From NCBI RefSeq assembly GCF_020400655.1, contig NZ_JAINRC010000019.1:124001-188000 (forward strand): a DNA stretch of 64,000 bases, in the 5' to 3' direction. The position numbers and the translations under genes were made by a program. The stretch's first letter is position 1, and each line of letters opens with the position of its first letter. This document shows, one piece after another, positions 18,863 through 28,036 of this stretch. This DNA comes from Streptomyces spinosus (lineage in GTDB: Bacteria; Actinomycetota; Actinomycetes; Streptomycetales; Streptomycetaceae). The notes below the pieces were generated by a model that was given only the letters and a program-made list of their open reading frames with translations, did no database searches and was not told the DNA's origin.

Positions 18863-20289
18863 GGGATCACCTTCGTAGCGGGATCGGCAGGCTCCGCCGG
18901 GGGAACGTGCCAGGGACGGAACGGGCGGCCCTCCGTCTCGAAGAGCCGGGAGAAGAGTTCGTAGAACTCCAGCCGCAGCGCCTGCACACCGGCCACCAGG
19001 GCCTCCAGGCCGAAGGAGACGGCCGTGCCCACGACGAACAGCAGGACGGCGCCCACGACCCCGGCGGCGCCATGCCCGGCCAGTCCGGTGGTACCGCGCC
19101 ACACCAGGTCGGCGAGTGCGGCATGGGTCAGGCCGAAGGCGGCCAGCCGGGCGAACGACAGGGTGTTGGTGCCGGTCCGCACGACGACGTCGAACAGCCG
19201 CACCACCGTCTCGGCGAGTCCCGCGCCACCGCCCGCAGTGGCCCGGAACAGGCCGAACGCCACCAGCGCCAGCCCGGTCACGGCGAGAGCGGCTCCGGCG
19301 ACGGCCGGAGCCTGCCGGTGCAGGACCAGGCCCGCCGAGGCCAGAGCGAGGCCCAGGTAGAACAGCAGCCCGGCGCAGCCGGATGCCGCGTACAGCGCCG
19401 AGCCCCAGCCGCCCTCACGCACCCGGTTCACCGCCCCGGCGGCGTGTGCGAGGGCCAGCAGGCCGGCACCGAGCACGACGGCGGCGGCCAGCAGACGCGC
19501 GGGATTCTCCAGCGGGCTCAGCCACAGCACCGGCAGCAGCCCCGTCGGACCGAAGAACTCACCGTAGGCGGCGCCCGCCACCATGGAGGCGACACCCGCG
19601 CCCGCGAGTAACGGCCACAACCGGCCGAGCCCGGCCAACCGGCGGGGCAACCCGAGGCGCAACGCGACCGCGCCGAGCACCAGCAGCGCCCCGTGCCCCA
19701 CGTCGCCGAACATGATCCCGAACATCGCGACGTAGGTGAGGCCCGCCGGCCACGAGGGATCCAAGTCCGCGTATGCGGGTGTCCCGTACGTCGTCACCAG
19801 CGGGGTGAAAGAGGCGGCCCGACCCGGCCGCAGCAGCGTCGGCGGATCGGTTCCGCGCGGGGACGGCAGAGTCAGCAGCGCGCCTCCCGCAGCGGCCAGG
19901 CGTCCGGCGACGCGGGGTACCTCGGCGGCAGGGCACCATCCGGCCAGCGCGGCCACCTCTCCCTGCCGCATCGCGCCCCCCGCGCGCTCCTCCAACTGGG
20001 CCTCACCCGCCAGCAGTGCGACGTTCCCACGGCGTTCGAGCAGGTCGAGGTCGGGCGCGGCGGAGGACAGCACTGCTGTCGCGGCGCTTTCGGGGCCGAC
20101 TGCCCCGCCCTGCCCGCGCAACCGCTGCAGTCGCGAGGCCGCCGCCCCCGGAGCCGCTTCCTCGGCGCGGTCCAGTTCCACGCAGCCCTCCTCGGCGATC
20201 CGCACCAGAGCGTCCCGCAGGGCCGCCTGCGGTACGACCACCGCCACACGGCGCATCCGCACCGGCGTCACCGCCTCAGACCAGGGCAT
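18847..20289 (-). CDS. V/A-type ATPase membrane subunit I (a)
   Basis: 480 aa from the ATG at 20289, five bases from GGGGAGGTG; it overlaps the C-subunit stop by 14 bp. The N-terminal ~200 residues are soluble and helical. The rest has about seven or eight membrane segments, with the family landmark LTYVAMFGIMFGDVGHGALL near 235-255 and NTLSFARLAAFGLTHAAL near 405, whose arginine faces the rotor glutamate. It is short compared with the usual 600-650 aa, mainly in the soluble arm. Confidence 0.88.
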   Translation of the reverse strand: MPWSEAVTPVRMRRVAVVVPQAALRDALVRIAEEGCVELDRAEEAAPGAAASRLQRLRGQGGAVGPESAATAVLSSAAPDLDLLERRGNVALLAGEAQLEERAGGAMRQGEVAALAGWCPAAEVPRVAGRLAAAGGALLTLPSPRGTDPPTLLRPGRAASFTPLVTTYGTPAYADLDPSWPAGLTYVAMFGIMFGDVGHGALLVLGAVALRLGLPRRLAGLGRLWPLLAGAGVASMVAGAAYGEFFGPTGLLPVLWLSPLENPARLLAAAVVLGAGLLALAHAAGAVNRVREGGWGSALYAASGCAGLLFYLGLALASAGLVLHRQAPAVAGAALAVTGLALVAFGLFRATAGGGAGLAETVVRLFDVVVRTGTNTLSFARLAAFGLTHAALADLVWRGTTGLAGHGAAGVVGAVLLFVVGTAVSFGLEALVAGVQALRLEFYELFSRLFETEGRPFRPWHVPPAEPADPATKVIPCSPG

Positions 20290-21205
20290 CGAACACCTCC
20301 CCGGGCCGGCCCTCGCGCGCCGCCGACTCCAGCGCCGCCCGGACCCGCCAGGCGTCCACGGACAGCAGCGCCACCGCACCGACGACCACCCGGGGCCCGT
20401 ACCGGTCCTCACGCAGCAGCGCCGCGCCGTCCGCCCGCACCGTCCGCCACCAGCGGGCCTCCGCCCGCCACAGCTCACCCGGCTCGTCGATGTCCTTCAG
20501 GGCCCAACCCGCGGGCGAGGGCAGACGCTCGCGGAACTCCTGGTACGTGGCAGCAGCCGTCGGCCGTGTCCCGAGCAGCCGCGCCGCATCGCGTAGCACG
20601 GGCTCCAAAAGAGAGCGGTGATGTACGAACAGCTCCCGAGCTGCCAGCAGGGCGGCGCGTCCCTGGGCCCAGCGGCGCGCGGGCTGTACGGCGGCGGCGG
20701 TGCGGCGCGCGGCGGCCATTCGCATGCCGGTGACCAGGGCCCACGGCGTATCGCCGCCCGGGTCGCCCCAGGGCGAGGCCGTGAGCGCCGCCCGGGTTTC
20801 GGCGGGTGTGCGGGCGCGTTCCAGACTTCGCCACGCGGTTTCCAGCGCGCCGAGCCGATAGGGTTCCGGGGCCTCCGCGCGGCGCCCGTCCGGTGTGGGC
20901 AGCCGGGAGACCACATTGGCGATCTCGAACCCGGCGGTGAGCGGAACCAGCAGGCGGGCACCGCCCCGGGGCAGCCAGCCGGCCAGCACCCGCAGGTGCC
21001 ACAGCAGGGTGGCGGACACCGCCCGCTGGGCCTGGCGCAAGTCCGCCGCCGCCCGCGTGTATCTCGCGTAGGGTGTGGTAGCCAGGCGTTGCAGGGCATC
21101 GCCGAGCGTCGGACCACGTGCGACATCCCGTGCTCCGTCGTCGCCTGGATACCTGCTGACGAGGGCTTCCGCGCGCACCGCTCCGGCGACCCACCCGGCA
21201 CTCAT
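20276..21205 (-). CDS. V/A-type ATPase subunit C (d), AC39 family
   Basis: 309 aa mostly helical protein. It starts MSAGWVAGAVRAEALVSRYP, which fits the RxRxL/M-type start of the AC39 family, and contains ADLRQAQRAVSATLLWHLRV. The C subunit caps the c ring and connects it to the D-F stalk. Motif support is moderate; the operon position between H/G and I is the main reason for the call. Overlaps upstream by four bases. Confidence 0.75.
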   Translation of the reverse strand: MSAGWVAGAVRAEALVSRYPGDDGARDVARGPTLGDALQRLATTPYARYTRAAADLRQAQRAVSATLLWHLRVLAGWLPRGGARLLVPLTAGFEIANVVSRLPTPDGRRAEAPEPYRLGALETAWRSLERARTPAETRAALTASPWGDPGGDTPWALVTGMRMAAARRTAAAVQPARRWAQGRAALLAARELFVHHRSLLEPVLRDAARLLGTRPTAAATYQEFRERLPSPAGWALKDIDEPGELWRAEARWWRTVRADGAALLREDRYGPRVVVGAVALLSVDAWRVRAALESAAREGRPGEVFDALV

Positions 21206-21639
21206 GGTTCTGCCCGCTCCCCGCCTGTCAGGCGCAGGGCGTCGGCCACAGCGAGGTCCACCAGGCGGGGCACCCGCTCCAGTGCCCGCTCGCGGATGGC
21301 CGAGGCGGTGCGGTCCCCGGCTGCGCGGAGGGCGTCCGTCTCTGTCCGTGCCTCCCGCAGGAAGGGGGCTGCGGCCTGCCGGCGAACCTCGGGAGCGTGC
21401 TCCCGCGCGGCATCCACCATGCGTGCCGCCTCTCGTGCGGCGTTCCGCCGCAGGGCGTCGGCCTCCTGCTCGGCGGCGGCCCGGATCCGCGCCGCCTCCT
21501 GCTGAACGTCTGCCAGCCGGGCGAGGGCGGGTTCCAGTTCCGCGGCGCGTTCCGCCGTGCGGTCGGCGGGTACGCCGGTGGCGGAGGCTCCCGGCGTACC
21601 CGCCGGTCGGAACCGCTCCAGGAAGTCCCGCAAGCTCAT
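21202..21639 (-). CDS. V/A-type ATPase subunit G/H (peripheral stalk)
   Basis: 145 aa, nearly all coiled coil (ELEPALARLADVQQEAARIR and AEQEADALRRNAAREAARMV), as in the G/H subunit that pairs with E in the outer stalk. It is the first gene of the nine-gene operon; ATG at 21639 follows CAGGAGGCC. The DosR-like palindrome at 21728-21741 lies 89 bp upstream. Confidence 0.78.
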   Translation of the reverse strand: MSLRDFLERFRPAGTPGASATGVPADRTAERAAELEPALARLADVQQEAARIRAAAEQEADALRRNAAREAARMVDAAREHAPEVRRQAAAPFLREARTETDALRAAGDRTASAIRERALERVPRLVDLAVADALRLTGGERAEP

Positions 21640-21727
21640 CGGCGGCCTCCTGCCGGTCGGCTGCTCCTCCAGTCTCACCGTTGCCGTCCCGGCCCGCACC
21701 GGATAGGGCCGTGACGCCGTTCCACCG

Positions 21728-21741
21728 GGGCCGTTCGGCTC
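21728..21741. promoter_or_regulatory. DosR/OsdR-type palindrome between V-ATPase operon and CBS-BON gene
   Basis: GGGCC-GTTC-GGCTC, 89 bp before the V-ATPase operon and 66 bp before the divergent CBS-BON gene. A weaker half-match (GGGCC-GTGA-CGCCG) is at 21706-21719, giving a possible tandem pair. Confidence 0.5.
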
Positions 21742-21806
21742 TTGGCACGGGCAGCGAGGGCGAAAGACTGGGACGGTAGGCAACTCGACGGGGTCAGGAG
21801 GCCGCC

Positions 21807-22691
21807 GTGAACGCGCACGAGAACTTCTCCGCGGAGGCCGAGGCCCGCCAGGATGTGCCCTCCCGCCCCTGGAGTCCCGGCGAAACGGCACGGCAGGAGA
21901 CGCTGCTCCGCTACCTGGGTGCCGTGGCCACCGCCGTGGCCAAGCACGCAGGCACGGAGGCGCTGGCCCCGGCGACTCTGCCGAGCGCTCCGGCCCGCTC
22001 CGCACCTCCGTCCGCACCCCTCACGGCCCGGTCCGCAGCCGCGCCCGAGCCGGGACCGCCCCTGGTGCGGGACGTGATGGACGTGCCCGCTGCCTCGCTG
22101 CGCGAAGACATGCCGTACCGCGACATCGCCCGCGCGCTGGCGCGCGAGCACGCCGGCGCGCTGCCGGTAGTGGATGCCGAGGACCATGTGGTCGGCATCG
22201 TCTCGGAGTCCGATCTGCTGGCCAAGGTCGCCTTCGAGGCATCCGGTCACCGGCCCGGACGTGTCGGCAGGCTGCGTGAGCGCCGGGTCCATGGCAAGGT
22301 CCGCGGCGACCTGGCCGCCGACCTGATGACGAGTCCCGCGATCACCGTGCTCCCGGGCGCGACCGTCGCCGAGGCGGCCTGGCTCGCCGCGCTGTCCCGG
22401 CTGAAGCGGATGCCTGTCACCGACCGCGACGGCCGCCTTGTGGGCGTGGTGCGCCGCGAAGCGCTGCTGCAGTCGCTCATCCGGGACGACGCCGGTATCC
22501 GGACGGAGGTCGAGGCAACGGTCGCAGCGTGCTGCCCACCGGATGACCGGGAAGACGTGGAGGTGGCCGTGCACGACGGCATCGTGGAGCTGACCGGGCG
22601 GATGCCCTCGGCGGCGCTGGCCCGGCTGGTGGCGGAGGTCGAGGAGATCACCGACGTCGTGGAGGTGAAGAATCTGCTGACCGCCGTCTGA
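21807..22691 (+). CDS. CBS-domain protein with C-terminal BON domain
   Basis: 294 aa. GTG start at 21807 preceded by CAGGAGG. Residues 1-85 are low-complexity alanine/proline-rich. Two CBS motifs follow: VRDVMDVPAASLREDMPYRD to VVGIVSESDLLAKVAF, then LMTSPAITVLPGATVAEAAW to LVGVVRREALLQSLIRDD. A BON fold closes the protein (VEVAVHDGIVELTGRMPSAA). CBS pairs sense adenine nucleotides; BON may bind membranes. Divergent from the V-ATPase operon with a shared palindrome between them. Confidence 0.88.
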   Translation: MNAHENFSAEAEARQDVPSRPWSPGETARQETLLRYLGAVATAVAKHAGTEALAPATLPSAPARSAPPSAPLTARSAAAPEPGPPLVRDVMDVPAASLREDMPYRDIARALAREHAGALPVVDAEDHVVGIVSESDLLAKVAFEASGHRPGRVGRLRERRVHGKVRGDLAADLMTSPAITVLPGATVAEAAWLAALSRLKRMPVTDRDGRLVGVVRREALLQSLIRDDAGIRTEVEATVAACCPPDDREDVEVAVHDGIVELTGRMPSAALARLVAEVEEITDVVEVKNLLTAV

Positions 22692-22725
22692 TCCAGGCCG
22701 TTCTCAGCGGCGGAACGACGCGCTG

Positions 22726-23498
22726 TCAGCGGGAAGAACGATCCTTCACCTCGTGGGAGCCGGGCGGGGTCCCATGCTCGTCCAAGTGCGAGCCCAGGAC
22801 CACCGCCTGGACGCGGCGTTGCACGCCCAGCTTGGCCGGCGGCCGGGAGATGTAATTCTTGACGGTCTTCTCCGACAGGTACAGCTTCCTGCCGATCTCG
22901 CGGTTGGTCAGACCGTCGCCGATCAGCGCGAGGATGTCGCCTTCCCGGGGCGAGAGGCCGGCCAGTTCCGGAGGCAGCGGCGGCACCTCTGCCGGGCCGG
23001 CCCGCAGGGAGCGCATGAGCCGGGTGGTCGTCGCCGGGTCCGGCATCGACTGCCCCGAGGCGACGGTACGCACCGCCGACACGAGGTCGGAGCCCTTGAT
23101 CTGCTTCAGCACGTACCCGGACGCCCCGGCCATGATGGCGTCCGGCAGGGCCTCCTCGTCGTCGAAGGAGGTCAGCATCAGGCACGCCAGTTCCGGCATC
23201 CGCTCGCGCAGCTCGCGGCAGACCCTGATGCCGTCGCCGTCGGGCAGGCGGACGTCGGGCAGCCTCTTGACCCCCTCCCGCGCCGTGATGCGCGCGGCCT
23301 CGGCGAGCGTGGCGGCGGCCCGGACCATGACGGCCGGGGAGGACATCAAGTCCCCTGCGGTGAGGGCGACGGCCTTGGCCACGTCGACGGGCCGACGCAT
23401 CTGGAGATAACCCGCGTCGGGGCCGTCGGGGCCCGTCGCCCTATGGCGGCGACTGTCTGGGTCATGACATCGCTGACGATGTGCGGGGTGCCGTACAT
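22726..23498 (-). pseudogene. Fused remnant: broken CBS protein joined to a DevR/OsdR-type response regulator
   Basis: The CBS gene opens at 23498 (MYGTPHIVSDVMTQTVAAIG) and goes out of frame after IGRR. The middle of CBS1 is missing. Reading resumes in another frame (DVAKAVALTAGDLMSSPAVM to AREGVKRLP), then jumps within the second CBS into DVRLPDGDGIRVCREL of a NarL/DevR receiver. From an ATG at 23400 this makes a 224-aa open fusion. It keeps the phospho-acceptor Asp (D49), T77, K99 and a LuxR HTH (about 146-205), but lacks the first half of the receiver, including its acidic pocket. The recognition helix reads NYISRPPAKLG where relatives have SRLLAKLG, so two prolines break it. Probably non-functional as an activator. 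Confidence 0.85.
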
Positions 23499-23571
23499 GG
23501 TGACTCCACAAGGACCTCGATGGGGTGTCCTGCTTCCTCCAGGGTGTGCCGGGAGGCCGGAGGCGGACCAG

Positions 23572-23585
23572 GGGCCGTGCGACCT
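23572..23585. promoter_or_regulatory. DosR/OsdR-type palindrome upstream of the CBS/regulator remnant
   Basis: GGGCC-GTGC-GACCT, 74 bp upstream of the CBS start at 23498, so the lost gene was once part of the same regulon. Confidence 0.45.
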
Positions 23586-23637
23586 CTGGACGACCCTTCC
23601 GCCCACCGCGTGGCAGAGGGTCGGTCGGTCCCCGCAC

Positions 23638-23651
23638 GGGCCGTGTGGCCC
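23638..23651. promoter_or_regulatory. DosR/OsdR-type palindrome upstream of USP gene
   Basis: GGGCC-GTGT-GGCCC, near-perfect 5-4-5 inverted repeat, 65 bp before the ATG at 23716. One of the best copies in the window. Confidence 0.6.
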
Positions 23652-23715
23652 CTGATGCGGCCGGCGCCGCGGCGCCACGCTGAGGACGGAAGCCTTGCAC
23701 CGGGAGGTGGAAACC

Positions 23716-24621
23716 ATGTCCCGCACCGTCACCGTCGGCCTCGACGACTCGCCCGAGAGCCGGGCCGCGGCCGAGTGGGCGGCTCGCGAAGCGCTGCTGC
23801 GTGGCCTGCCCCTGAAGATCGTGCACGTCCAGGAGCCGACGCCCCAGTACGTTGCCCGCACCCCGTTGCTGGACTTCGACGGTTACCAGCGCTGGGCCGA
23901 GCAGCTGGCACGCGAGGCCGCGGAAGGGATCCGGCTGCGCCACCCGGGCATCGAGGTGATAACCGAGCGGCTCACGGGGACCGTGGCCGACGTCCTGTGC
24001 GAGGCGGCGGGCTTCGCCGAACTCCTGGTGCTTGGCTCGCGGGCGCTCGGTGGACTGCACGGGTTCATGGTCGGCTCGGTGAGTCTGGGCGTCGTGGCCC
24101 GTGCCGAGCGGCCGGTGGTGCTGGTGCGCGCGGAGGAGCAGGCCGCCGACGAGCACAGGACGGACCCGGCGGGCGTACCGTCCGCTGCGGCGCCGTACCG
24201 TCCCGTCGTGCTGGCCCTCGACATCGATCAACCGGATGACACGTTGCTGGAGTTCGCCTTCGACGCAGCCGCTCGCCGGAAGACCGCGCTGCGGGCCGTC
24301 CATGCCTGGCCTGCCCCGCCCACGTCCTCCCACCGCTTCCCCGGTGAGGCCGAGCTCTACGACACGCTCGAGCGTGGACAGGCCTCCCTGCTGGGCAAGG
24401 TGCTGCGTCCCTGGCGGCAGAAGTTCCCGGACGTCGAGGTGATCGAGAAGAGCCGGTGCGGAAGCGCACCGCAGGTCCTCGTCGACGATTCCCGTGACGC
24501 CTCCCTGGTGGTCGTCGGCCGGCGTATCCGCACCGGCTTCTTCGGCGCTCACATCGGCCATGTCACGCACTCGGCCCTGCACCACATCACCGCCCCCGTC
24601 GCGGTCGTCGCGCACGGCTGA
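23716..24621 (+). CDS. Universal stress protein, two UspA domains
   Basis: 301 aa. Domain one: TVTVGLDDSPESRAAAEWAA to GSRALGGLHGFMVGSVSLGV. Domain two: YRPVVLALDIDQPDDTLLEF to GRRIRTGFFGAHIGHVTHSA. The ATG at 23716 follows GGGAGGTGG; a frame start at 23695 is weaker. The G-x2-G-x9-G-S loop is complete in domain one and altered in domain two. It is followed after 25 bp by another USP gene, so the two form an operon. Confidence 0.88.
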   Translation: MSRTVTVGLDDSPESRAAAEWAAREALLRGLPLKIVHVQEPTPQYVARTPLLDFDGYQRWAEQLAREAAEGIRLRHPGIEVITERLTGTVADVLCEAAGFAELLVLGSRALGGLHGFMVGSVSLGVVARAERPVVLVRAEEQAADEHRTDPAGVPSAAAPYRPVVLALDIDQPDDTLLEFAFDAAARRKTALRAVHAWPAPPTSSHRFPGEAELYDTLERGQASLLGKVLRPWRQKFPDVEVIEKSRCGSAPQVLVDDSRDASLVVVGRRIRTGFFGAHIGHVTHSALHHITAPVAVVAHG

Positions 24622-24646
24622 GCCGCCGCACCGAGGAGGAGAACCC

Positions 24647-25600
24647 ATGGAGACATCAGCCGCACGGGCCTTCGGCGAGCCCGTGGACCTCCCGATCGTC
24701 GTCGGTGTCGACGGCTCGGAGCCGAGCCTGAGGGCCGTGGAGTGGGCTGCGGACGAGGCAGCCCTGCGCGGGGCGTCGCTCCGACTGGTGTACGCCTCGC
24801 TCTGGGAGCGCTACGAGGGCGCGTCGGTGGCCCACGACCTGCGTAAGCCGTCGGAGGAAGTGATGACCCAGGACATCGTCGAGTCCGCCGAGTGGCGCGC
24901 CCGCCGCCGGCAGCCGGGCGTGAAGACGACCACCGATGTCCTGCCCGAGGAACCGGAGTACGGCCTGGTGCGGGAGAGCCACGGCGCCGTCGCGATGGTT
25001 CTGGGCTGCCGGGGCCGCAGCGGTGTGACCGAGGCTCTCCTCGGCTCCGTCGGTGTCGCGGTGGCCGGGCGCGCGCACTGTCCGGTGATCGTGCTGCGCG
25101 GACGTCACGACAATCAGGCCCGCTCGGGGGCACGCGGTCGCATCGTCCTGGGGGTGAGCGAAAAGGCGACGCACTCGGCCGCCGTACGGTTCGCGGTCGA
25201 GGAGGCCCTGCTGCACGGGGTACCGCTGGAGGCCGTGCGGGCCTGGCGCCGACCGCTGCACGAGCCCCGCGCGCATCCGCTGATCACCGGGCGACCGGGC
25301 CACCTCCAGGAGCGGCAGGCCGCGGAAACGGTGGAGGAGGCGCTGCGGGACGCCCCGGCCGACTTGGAGGTCTGCCGCCGTACGATCGAGGGCTTCGCCC
25401 GCGACGCCCTGCTGGCGGTGTCCCGCGAAGCCGACCTGCTGGTCGTCGGCGCCCGGCGCCGTCAGGGTCACTTCGGGCTCCAGCTCGGCCGCGTGACCCA
25501 CGGGGTGCTGCACCGTGCGGCATGCCCGGTGGCCGTGGTACCTGAGCCCGTCCGCTGGGCCGCTCCGCCGTCGGGCGCTTGGCCGCCACCGCCTGGGTAA
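24647..25600 (+). CDS. Universal stress protein, two UspA domains
   Basis: 317 aa. Domain one: LPIVVGVDGSEPSLRAVEWA to GCRGRSGVTEALLGSVGVAV; domain two: GRIVLGVSEKATHSAAVRFA to GARRRQGHFGLQLGRVTHGV, ending CPVAVVPEPV plus a short proline tail. ATG at 24647 follows GAGGAGGAG. Sequence-wise it is the nearest relative of the USP at 3292. Downstream is the convergent sulfatase gene, 78 bp away. Confidence 0.88.
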   Translation: METSAARAFGEPVDLPIVVGVDGSEPSLRAVEWAADEAALRGASLRLVYASLWERYEGASVAHDLRKPSEEVMTQDIVESAEWRARRRQPGVKTTTDVLPEEPEYGLVRESHGAVAMVLGCRGRSGVTEALLGSVGVAVAGRAHCPVIVLRGRHDNQARSGARGRIVLGVSEKATHSAAVRFAVEEALLHGVPLEAVRAWRRPLHEPRAHPLITGRPGHLQERQAAETVEEALRDAPADLEVCRRTIEGFARDALLAVSREADLLVVGARRRQGHFGLQLGRVTHGVLHRAACPVAVVPEPVRWAAPPSGAWPPPPG

Positions 25601-25678
25601 CCGTGCCGCGACGGGACACATGAGGTTCGGCCGGGACTCCTCCTGGACGAAGCCGGCTGCACGCTCGCCCGCTCGGTC

Positions 25679-28036
25679 CTACTGCCGGGCCATGTGCATG
25701 CGCAGCTCGCTGTGGATGTCGGTGATCGGCTCTCCGGAGAGGTCGATCGTCACGGTGTACAGGGTTCCGGTGAACGGGAACGGTGCGGCGTAGGCGGGAT
25801 CCACGGCGGAGCCGGGGTTGCTGCCGCAGGTCAGGTCACCGGGGTTGAACATGACCGGGGTGGTGACGGGGAAGTCCGTCTCGGCAGCGGGCTGACGGTC
25901 GACACGGAGCCGGGCCGTGCCAGGGGTGCCCTTGCCGTGCTGGATGTCGGGCTCGCCGGTGGGCTCGAACTCGAACCGCAGCTCGTGACGGCCCTCGGGC
26001 ACGGTACCCGCGCTGACCAGGCGGTACAGCGCGCGGCGGACGTAGTTGTGGGTGTAGTGCAGCCGGCCGTCCGCGATGAACAGCGTCCAGCCGCCGGCGT
26101 CGGTGCCCTGGCAGATCAGGACGCCTTCGGCGCCGGCCGGGAGATCGACGTCGACGGTGATGCTGTGCGGGCGGTTGAGCACGCGCGGGGTGACCGCGGC
26201 GGGCAGGCTCTGGGTGCCGGGGCGCAGGGTGTAGCTGGTGCGGGCCTCGGTGATCTGCGGACGCCGGGTCATCATGCGTTGCACCGCGCTGCCGTCGATG
26301 GGGAGCACGTTGTACTTGCCGGCCTCGACGTACCACAGGGCGATCATCTCCAGCAGCTTGTCGCGGTGCTCGGCGGCCAGGTCGCGGGTCTCGGCGAAGT
26401 CCTCGTCGACGTGGTACAGCTCCCAGTGGCGGGCGTCCAGGTCGGCGAGGTCCTGCACGGTGATCGGGGTGCCGAAGGGGCGACCGGCCTCGGCGAACGA
26501 GGGCCCGGGCCAGGGGCAGACCGCTCGCCAGCCGTCGTGATCGATGGCACGGTGGCCGATCATCTCGAAGTACTGGGTGTGGTGGTCACTCGGCGCGCCG
26601 GCGTCGGCGAAGGTGTGGGCGAAGCTCACGCCGTGCAGCGGAGACTGGGTCACGCCGCGGATGGTGGCCGGTGGCTCGATGCCCAGGGCGTCGAGGGCCG
26701 TGGGGACCATGTCGATCAGGTGCGCGTACTGGGTGCGGATCTCCCCGCGTGCCCTGATGCCGCTGGGCCAGTGGACCAGGAACGGGTCGCTGGCGCCGCC
26801 GCGGTAGGTCTCCCGCTTCCACCTCCGGAAGGGGGTGTCACCGGCCCAGGTCCAACCCCACGGGTAGTGGTTGAAGGTGGTGGGACCGCCGAGTTCTTCG
26901 ATGGAGCGCAGGCTGTCCTCGAGCGGCTCGGGGGCGTTGTTGAAGAACTGGGCTTCGTTGGCGGTGCCGGTGACACCGCCCTCCGGGCTGGCACCGTTGT
27001 CGGAGACCACCATGATCAGGGTGTTGTCGAACTCGCCGATCTCCTTCAGGAAGGCGAGCAGCCGCCCGATGTGGTGGTCGGTGTGGGAGAGGAACCCGGC
27101 GTAGACCTCCATCATCCGTGTCGCCAGGCGCCGGGCGTCCGGGCTCAGCGCGTCCCACTCGGGCACGTCCGGGTCATGGCGGGAGAGCCGGGCGTCCGCG
27201 GGCGCGACGCCGAGCTGTTTCTGCATGGCGAAGGCGGCCTCGCGGTAGGCGTCCCAGCCCTCGTCGAACCGGCCCCGGTAGCGGTCCGCCCACTGCCGGG
27301 GCACATGGTGCGGAGCATGCGTCGCGCCGGTGCAGAAGTTCAGGAAGAACGGCTTGTCCGGGGCGACCTGCTTGGCGTCGGCGATGAATGCCATCGCCTT
27401 GTCCACCAGGTCGGGAGTCAGGTGATAACCCTGCTCCGGCGTGGCCGGCGGCTCGACCTGGTGGTTGTCGTAGACCAGTTCCGGATACCACTGGCTGGTG
27501 TCACCGCCCAGAAAACCGTAGAACCGCTCGAAGCCGCGCCCGAGCGGCCAGCGGTCGTACGGACCGGCCGCCGACTCCTGCTCGGAGGGCATCAGATGCC
27601 ACTTGCCGACCATGTACGTGTTGTAGCCGTGCTCCAGCAGCATCTCGGACAAGAAGCCGTTCTCGAACGGTATCCACCCGTTGTAGCCCGGGAAACCCGT
27701 GGCCATCTCGGTCACCCCGGCCATCCCGTTCGCATGGTGATTACGGCCGGTCATGATGCATGAACGCGACGGTGAGCACAGGGCGGTGGTGTGCATGTTG
27801 TTGTACAACAGCCCGTCAGCGGCCAGGGAGTCCAGGCTGGGGGTGGCGATCGGACTGCCGTAGCAGCCCAGCTGCCCGTACCCGGTGTCGTCCAGCACGA
27901 TGAACATCACGTTCGGTGCGCCCGGTGCGGCCCGCAGCGGCTGCGGCCATGCGGGCTGCGACTCCTCGGTGGTCCGTCCGATCACCCCCGGGAACGCCGC
28001 CCCGGGGCGGTATTCCTTCCATGACGGCTGCGACAT
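25679..28036 (-). CDS. Arylsulfatase (formylglycine-dependent type I sulfatase)
   Basis: 785 aa. Start ATG at 28036 with GGAGAG upstream; the frame extends further but without support. Metal-binding DD at 49-50 (MFIVLDDTGYGQLGCYG), catalytic Cys87 in CSPSR, which is converted to formylglycine, then MTGRNHH. HLMPS and SDNGASPEGGVTG supply further site residues. Its C-terminal ~150 residues form a beta-rich domain typical of large actinobacterial and proteobacterial sulfatases. No signal peptide is visible, so it is probably cytoplasmic. It would release sulfate from an aryl or alkyl sulfate ester; the substrate is unknown. No anaerobic or cognate maturase gene is nearby. Confidence 0.9.
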   Translation of the reverse strand: MSQPSWKEYRPGAAFPGVIGRTTEESQPAWPQPLRAAPGAPNVMFIVLDDTGYGQLGCYGSPIATPSLDSLAADGLLYNNMHTTALCSPSRSCIMTGRNHHANGMAGVTEMATGFPGYNGWIPFENGFLSEMLLEHGYNTYMVGKWHLMPSEQESAAGPYDRWPLGRGFERFYGFLGGDTSQWYPELVYDNHQVEPPATPEQGYHLTPDLVDKAMAFIADAKQVAPDKPFFLNFCTGATHAPHHVPRQWADRYRGRFDEGWDAYREAAFAMQKQLGVAPADARLSRHDPDVPEWDALSPDARRLATRMMEVYAGFLSHTDHHIGRLLAFLKEIGEFDNTLIMVVSDNGASPEGGVTGTANEAQFFNNAPEPLEDSLRSIEELGGPTTFNHYPWGWTWAGDTPFRRWKRETYRGGASDPFLVHWPSGIRARGEIRTQYAHLIDMVPTALDALGIEPPATIRGVTQSPLHGVSFAHTFADAGAPSDHHTQYFEMIGHRAIDHDGWRAVCPWPGPSFAEAGRPFGTPITVQDLADLDARHWELYHVDEDFAETRDLAAEHRDKLLEMIALWYVEAGKYNVLPIDGSAVQRMMTRRPQITEARTSYTLRPGTQSLPAAVTPRVLNRPHSITVDVDLPAGAEGVLICQGTDAGGWTLFIADGRLHYTHNYVRRALYRLVSAGTVPEGRHELRFEFEPTGEPDIQHGKGTPGTARLRVDRQPAAETDFPVTTPVMFNPGDLTCGSNPGSAVDPAYAAPFPFTGTLYTVTIDLSGEPITDIHSELRMHMARQ

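Noticed and set aside
20290..20478. Longer N-terminus for V-ATPase subunit I
   Set aside because: The extra residues are the shadow of subunit C; the ATG at 20289 has GGGGAGGTG in place.
22726..24648. 641-codon minus-strand frame ending in the response-regulator remnant
   Set aside because: Only 22726-23400 shows homology; the upstream part is antisense to the USP gene at 23716.
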